DNA of 8,073 bases, taken from Sneathiella sp. GTDB taxonomy: Bacteria; Pseudomonadota; Alphaproteobacteria; Sneathiellales; Sneathiellaceae. The position numbers and the translations under genes were made by a program. The stretch lies in the NCBI GenBank assembly GCA_002732675.1, contig NVRR01000140.1:1-8073 (forward strand). The letters run 5' to 3'. Positions 6,892 through 8,073 of this stretch are shown piece after piece (position 1 is the first letter of the stretch; each line of letters opens with the position of its first letter). The notes beneath the pieces were generated by a model. It was not told the origin of the DNA. It was given only the letters and a program-made list of their open reading frames with translations, and searched no databases.

Positions 6892-7739
6892 CAACGACGA
6901 CAACGGAATTGAGAAAAACCCAGGCAGCTGAGTGGTTTCGAGAGCTTAGAGATCAGATACGCAACAGTTTTGAAGCGCTTGAAGACGAGCTTACCGGAAC
7001 GGGAGCCGACACGCCCCCCGGACGCTTCGAGGTGACGGAATGGGATCGGCCAGGCGGCGGTGGCGGTGAAATGTCAGTGATGAAAGGTCGCGTCTTCGAG
7101 AAAGTCGGGGTCAATATTTCAACGGTCCATGGCCAGTTCTCAGAAGAATTTCGGGCAAATATTCCCGGAACCGACGCAGATGGCAACTTCTGGGCCTGCG
7201 GAATTTCGCTGGTCGCCCACATGCGCTCACCGCTCGTCCCCGCCGTGCATATGAATACCCGTCATATTGTCACGGAAAAGTCGTGGTTCGGCGGCGGTGC
7301 CGATTTAACGCCGATGTATCCGAACGATTCGGATACATCGGATTTTCATGCAGCCCTCCAACAAGCCTGCGATAAACATGACCCCGCGTACTACCCGCGC
7401 TTCAAGGAATGGTGCGATGAGTATTTCTATCTGCCCCACCGGGAGGAGGCGCGCGGCGTTGGTGGTATCTTCTATGACAAGCTGGACAGTGATTGGGACA
7501 AAGACTTTGCCTTCACACAGGATGTCGGGCGGGCGTTTCGCGATATCTATCCCGATATCGTTCGTCGCCACATGAACAAACCCTGGACGGCCGAACAGCG
7601 CGAACACCAACTGATCCGCCGCGGCCGCTATGTGGAATTCAACCTGCTCTATGATCGGGGCACAACGTTCGGTCTGAAAACCGGCGGCAAAACAGAGGCC
7701 ATACTGATGTCGCTACCGCCCGAAGTGAAATGGCCATGA
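6888..7739 (+). CDS. hemF: Oxygen-dependent coproporphyrinogen III oxidase
   Basis: This 283-residue cytoplasmic enzyme oxidatively decarboxylates coproporphyrinogen III to protoporphyrinogen IX with O2, a late heme step. Conserved blocks in order: [19 protein letters not shown] (67-85), [22 protein letters not shown] (105-126), [10 protein letters not shown] (133-142), [22 protein letters not shown] (172-193) and [31 protein letters not shown] (248-278). It ends in KWP, without the extra tail of the E. coli enzyme; this ending is familiar in alphaproteobacteria and not a truncation. The start overlaps the trmL stop and has no good ribosome site of its own, so translation probably depends on coupling. 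Codons 142-151 and the first two bases of codon 152 form a perfect 14-bp hairpin with a 3-nt loop. The neighbouring bc1 genes are consumers of heme. Confidence 0.96.
   Translation: MTTTTTELRKTQAAEWFRELRDQIRNSFEALEDELTGTGADTPPGRFEVTEWDRPGGGGGEMSVMKGRVFEKVGVNISTVHGQFSEEFRANIPGTDADGNFWACGISLVAHMRSPLVPAVHMNTRHIVTEKSWFGGGADLTPMYPNDSDTSDFHAALQQACDKHDPAYYPRFKEWCDEYFYLPHREEARGVGGIFYDKLDSDWDKDFAFTQDVGRAFRDIYPDIVRRHMNKPWTAEQREHQLIRRGRYVEFNLLYDRGTTFGLKTGGKTEAILMSLPPEVKWP
7311..7341 (+). repeat. Perfect 14-bp inverted repeat inside hemF
   Basis: The left arm CCGATGTATCCGAA (7311-7324) and right arm TTCGGATACATCGG (7328-7341) are exact complements around CGA. In hemF it encodes the variable surface stretch [11 protein letters not shown]. 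The right arm is followed by ATTTTC, a short T-run. It lies in an open frame and does not lengthen the protein relative to the E. coli enzyme, so it is not an obvious insertion. Confidence 0.9.
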
Positions 7740-7792
7740 CGTAGGGTATCGCCTACATTATGGCCCGCCTGTGATCAGGCGCACACCTGTTT

Positions 7793-7851
7793 CCCTTGGA
7801 GGACGATGCCTGTTGATGTAATATCTTCACATCAGATACAACGACCAAGGG
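7793..7851 (+). promoter_or_regulatory. Possible stem that hides the micro-ORF ribosome sites
   Basis: CCCTTGG (7793-7799) pairs with CCAAGGG (7845-7851), with two further U-G pairs outside, and encloses a second stem TGATGT/ACATCA (7814-7819 and 7829-7834). The right outer arm covers most of AAGGGGG (7847-7853), the ribosome site of the 39-residue ORF; the left arm touches GGAGG (7798-7802) of the 17-residue ORF. Folded RNA would limit initiation at the second ORF. Read by eye only. Confidence 0.3.
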
Positions 7852-7859
7852 GGTTATGA
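7806..7859 (+). CDS. Candidate 17-residue leader peptide
   Basis: ATG 7806 follows GGAGG (7798-7802) by 3 nt, slightly close but usable. The peptide reads MPVDVISSHQIQRPRGL and ends at TGA 7857-7859. That stop shares one base with ATG 7859 and overlaps ATG 7856 by 2 nt, so a ribosome finishing here is placed on the next start. I recognise no family. Translating it would also open the stem that covers the next ribosome site. It may be a coupling or leader peptide, or chance; at this length codon evidence is useless. Confidence 0.25.
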   Translation: MPVDVISSHQIQRPRGL

Positions 7860-7978
7860 TGGTACGCTATAGATACAGTCTTTACAGTTTGATTGTCCGT
7901 GTCTTTGGAACAATTTCAAACGCCGTTCACAGCCATCAAAATGCCACAAAACCTTGTCATGGATGTGACTGCCCGTAA
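7859..7978 (+). CDS. Candidate 39-residue Cys/His-rich small protein
   Basis: ATG 7859 lies 5 nt after AAGGGGG (7847-7853), one of the better ribosome sites in the window; ATG 7856, in frame, is an alternative. The product starts with a basic, aromatic and mildly amphipathic stretch (MVRYRYSLYSLIVRVFGTI) and ends in KPCHGCDCP, with three Cys in the last seven residues and His24, His26 and His34. It stops at TAA TAA, 40 nt before the terminator stem. I recognise no family. Ideas are a small metal-binding or membrane-active peptide, a type I toxin-like peptide, or a Cys-rich leader peptide of an attenuator for a gene beyond the window. Against it: codon use is AT-richer than neighbouring genes, and the same bases form strong inverted repeats, which may mean the region is RNA. 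Confidence 0.33.
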   Translation: MVRYRYSLYSLIVRVFGTISNAVHSHQNATKPCHGCDCP

Positions 7979-7993
7979 TAACAGACGCGGACA
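7894..7993. ncRNA. Candidate structured RNA element with two nested stems
   Basis: TGTCCGTGTCT (7894-7904) pairs with AGACGCGGACA (7983-7993): 11 pairs, one of them U-G. Inside, TCACAGCCAT (7927-7936) pairs with ATGGATGTGA (7959-7968) with one mismatch. Internal loops are 22 and 14 nt, the end loop 22 nt. A weaker outer pair GCTAT/ATAGC (7866-7870 and 7995-7999) continues the rod. A terminator follows at once on the + strand. A rod with a large central bubble recalls 6S RNA in outline, but I recognise no conserved 6S sequence. A weak promoter TTGATG-16-GATACA (7813-7840) would start a transcript near 7847. Confidence 0.3.
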
Positions 7994-8018
7994 CATAGCA
8001 GACCTTAGCCAGTCTCCC

Positions 8019-8053
8019 AAAAAAGGCCCCGATTAACTCGGGGCCTTTTTTTT
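8019..8053 (+). terminator. Strong intrinsic terminator
   Basis: GGCCCCGA (8025-8032) and TCGGGGCC (8038-8045) form 8 pairs around TTAAC. The A-run before (8019-8024) pairs with the first of eight T after (8046-8053). It ends the trmL-hemF transcript or a separate 7793-8020 transcript, and its near-symmetry could also stop a transcript arriving on the - strand. Confidence 0.93.
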
Positions 8054-8073
8054 GTTCTTTTCCCATACAAAGA

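Larger units (their letters stand above)
7740..8073. other. Gene-poor right end with micro-ORFs, inverted repeats and a terminator
   Basis: These 334 nt after hemF hold no recognised protein gene. Contents in order: a small stem GTAGG/CCTAC (7741-7745 and 7752-7756); a 6-bp hairpin CGCCTG-TGAT-CAGGCG (7766-7781) with no T-run; a possible masking stem (7793-7851); two overlapping micro-ORFs (7806-7978); two nested stems (7894-7993); and a strong terminator (8019-8053). The heptamer AGATACA occurs twice (7834-7840 and 7871-7877). The last 20 nt show nothing. Confidence 0.7.

Noticed and set aside
7766..7781. Hairpin after hemF considered as the hemF terminator
   Set aside because: The 6-bp stem has no T-run behind it (CACACCTG follows), so it cannot be called an intrinsic terminator.
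7740..8053. SRP RNA, tmRNA or a known riboswitch in the right-end region
   Set aside because: I find no SRP GGAA-loop motif, no tmRNA tag frame or tRNA-like ends, and no riboswitch core I recognise. A 6S identity remains only a loose shape similarity.
7854..8066. 70-codon - strand frame at the right end
   Set aside because: It starts beyond and reads through both arms of the strong terminator, and the translation has no recognisable motif; the + strand ORF has better initiation signals.
1..8073. Mobile element, CRISPR array, phage or defence system
   Set aside because: There are no transposase or integrase motifs, no spaced direct repeats, and gene content is housekeeping with even base composition apart from the right-end region.

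Overview
The window looks like a piece of an alphaproteobacterial chromosome with moderate GC content. The evidence is a three-gene bc1 operon (Rieske protein, unfused cytochrome b, membrane-anchored cytochrome c1), an aerobic HemF with the short '...KWP' ending, an S-methyl-5'-thioadenosine phosphorylase next to the bc1 genes, and a double-module VOC protein of a type common in that class. I cannot name the genus. I see no transposase, integrase, CRISPR array, tRNA or rRNA.

Layout from left to right. (1) Positions 1-987, + strand: the 3' end of an NfeD1b/YbbK-type membrane protein gene, then a dienelactone hydrolase-family gene 13 nt later. (2) Positions 992-2517, - strand: a LysE/RhtB exporter gene and a VOC (glyoxalase-like) gene, probably one transcript. 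It converges on the hydrolase with only 4 nt between the stop codons. (3) Positions 2640-3521, - strand: mtnP, with its own promoter just past the bc1 terminator. (4) Positions 3617-6254, - strand: petA-petB-petC, a tightly packed operon closed by a 12-bp terminator hairpin. (5) Positions 6406-7739, + strand: trmL and hemF, overlapping by 4 nt and divergent from petA. (6) Positions 7740-8073: no recognised gene, but a strong terminator at the right edge, two overlapping candidate micro-ORFs with Shine-Dalgarno sequences, and several nested inverted repeats.

The main theme is aerobic respiration: the bc1 complex oxidises ubiquinol and reduces cytochrome c, and the divergent unit contains the oxygen-dependent step of heme synthesis that supplies such cytochromes. 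MtnP recycles methylthioadenosine from polyamine and homoserine-lactone synthesis. The left-hand genes are general accessory functions (hydrolase, exporter, VOC enzyme).

Four items deserve a second look: the 7793-8053 region (coupled micro-ORFs and/or a structured RNA), a perfect 14-bp hairpin with a 3-nt loop inside the hemF coding sequence, a roughly 30-residue insertion in a periplasmic loop of cytochrome b, and a possible ribosome-site-masking stem just before the micro-ORFs. None of these amounts to a proven new system from sequence alone.
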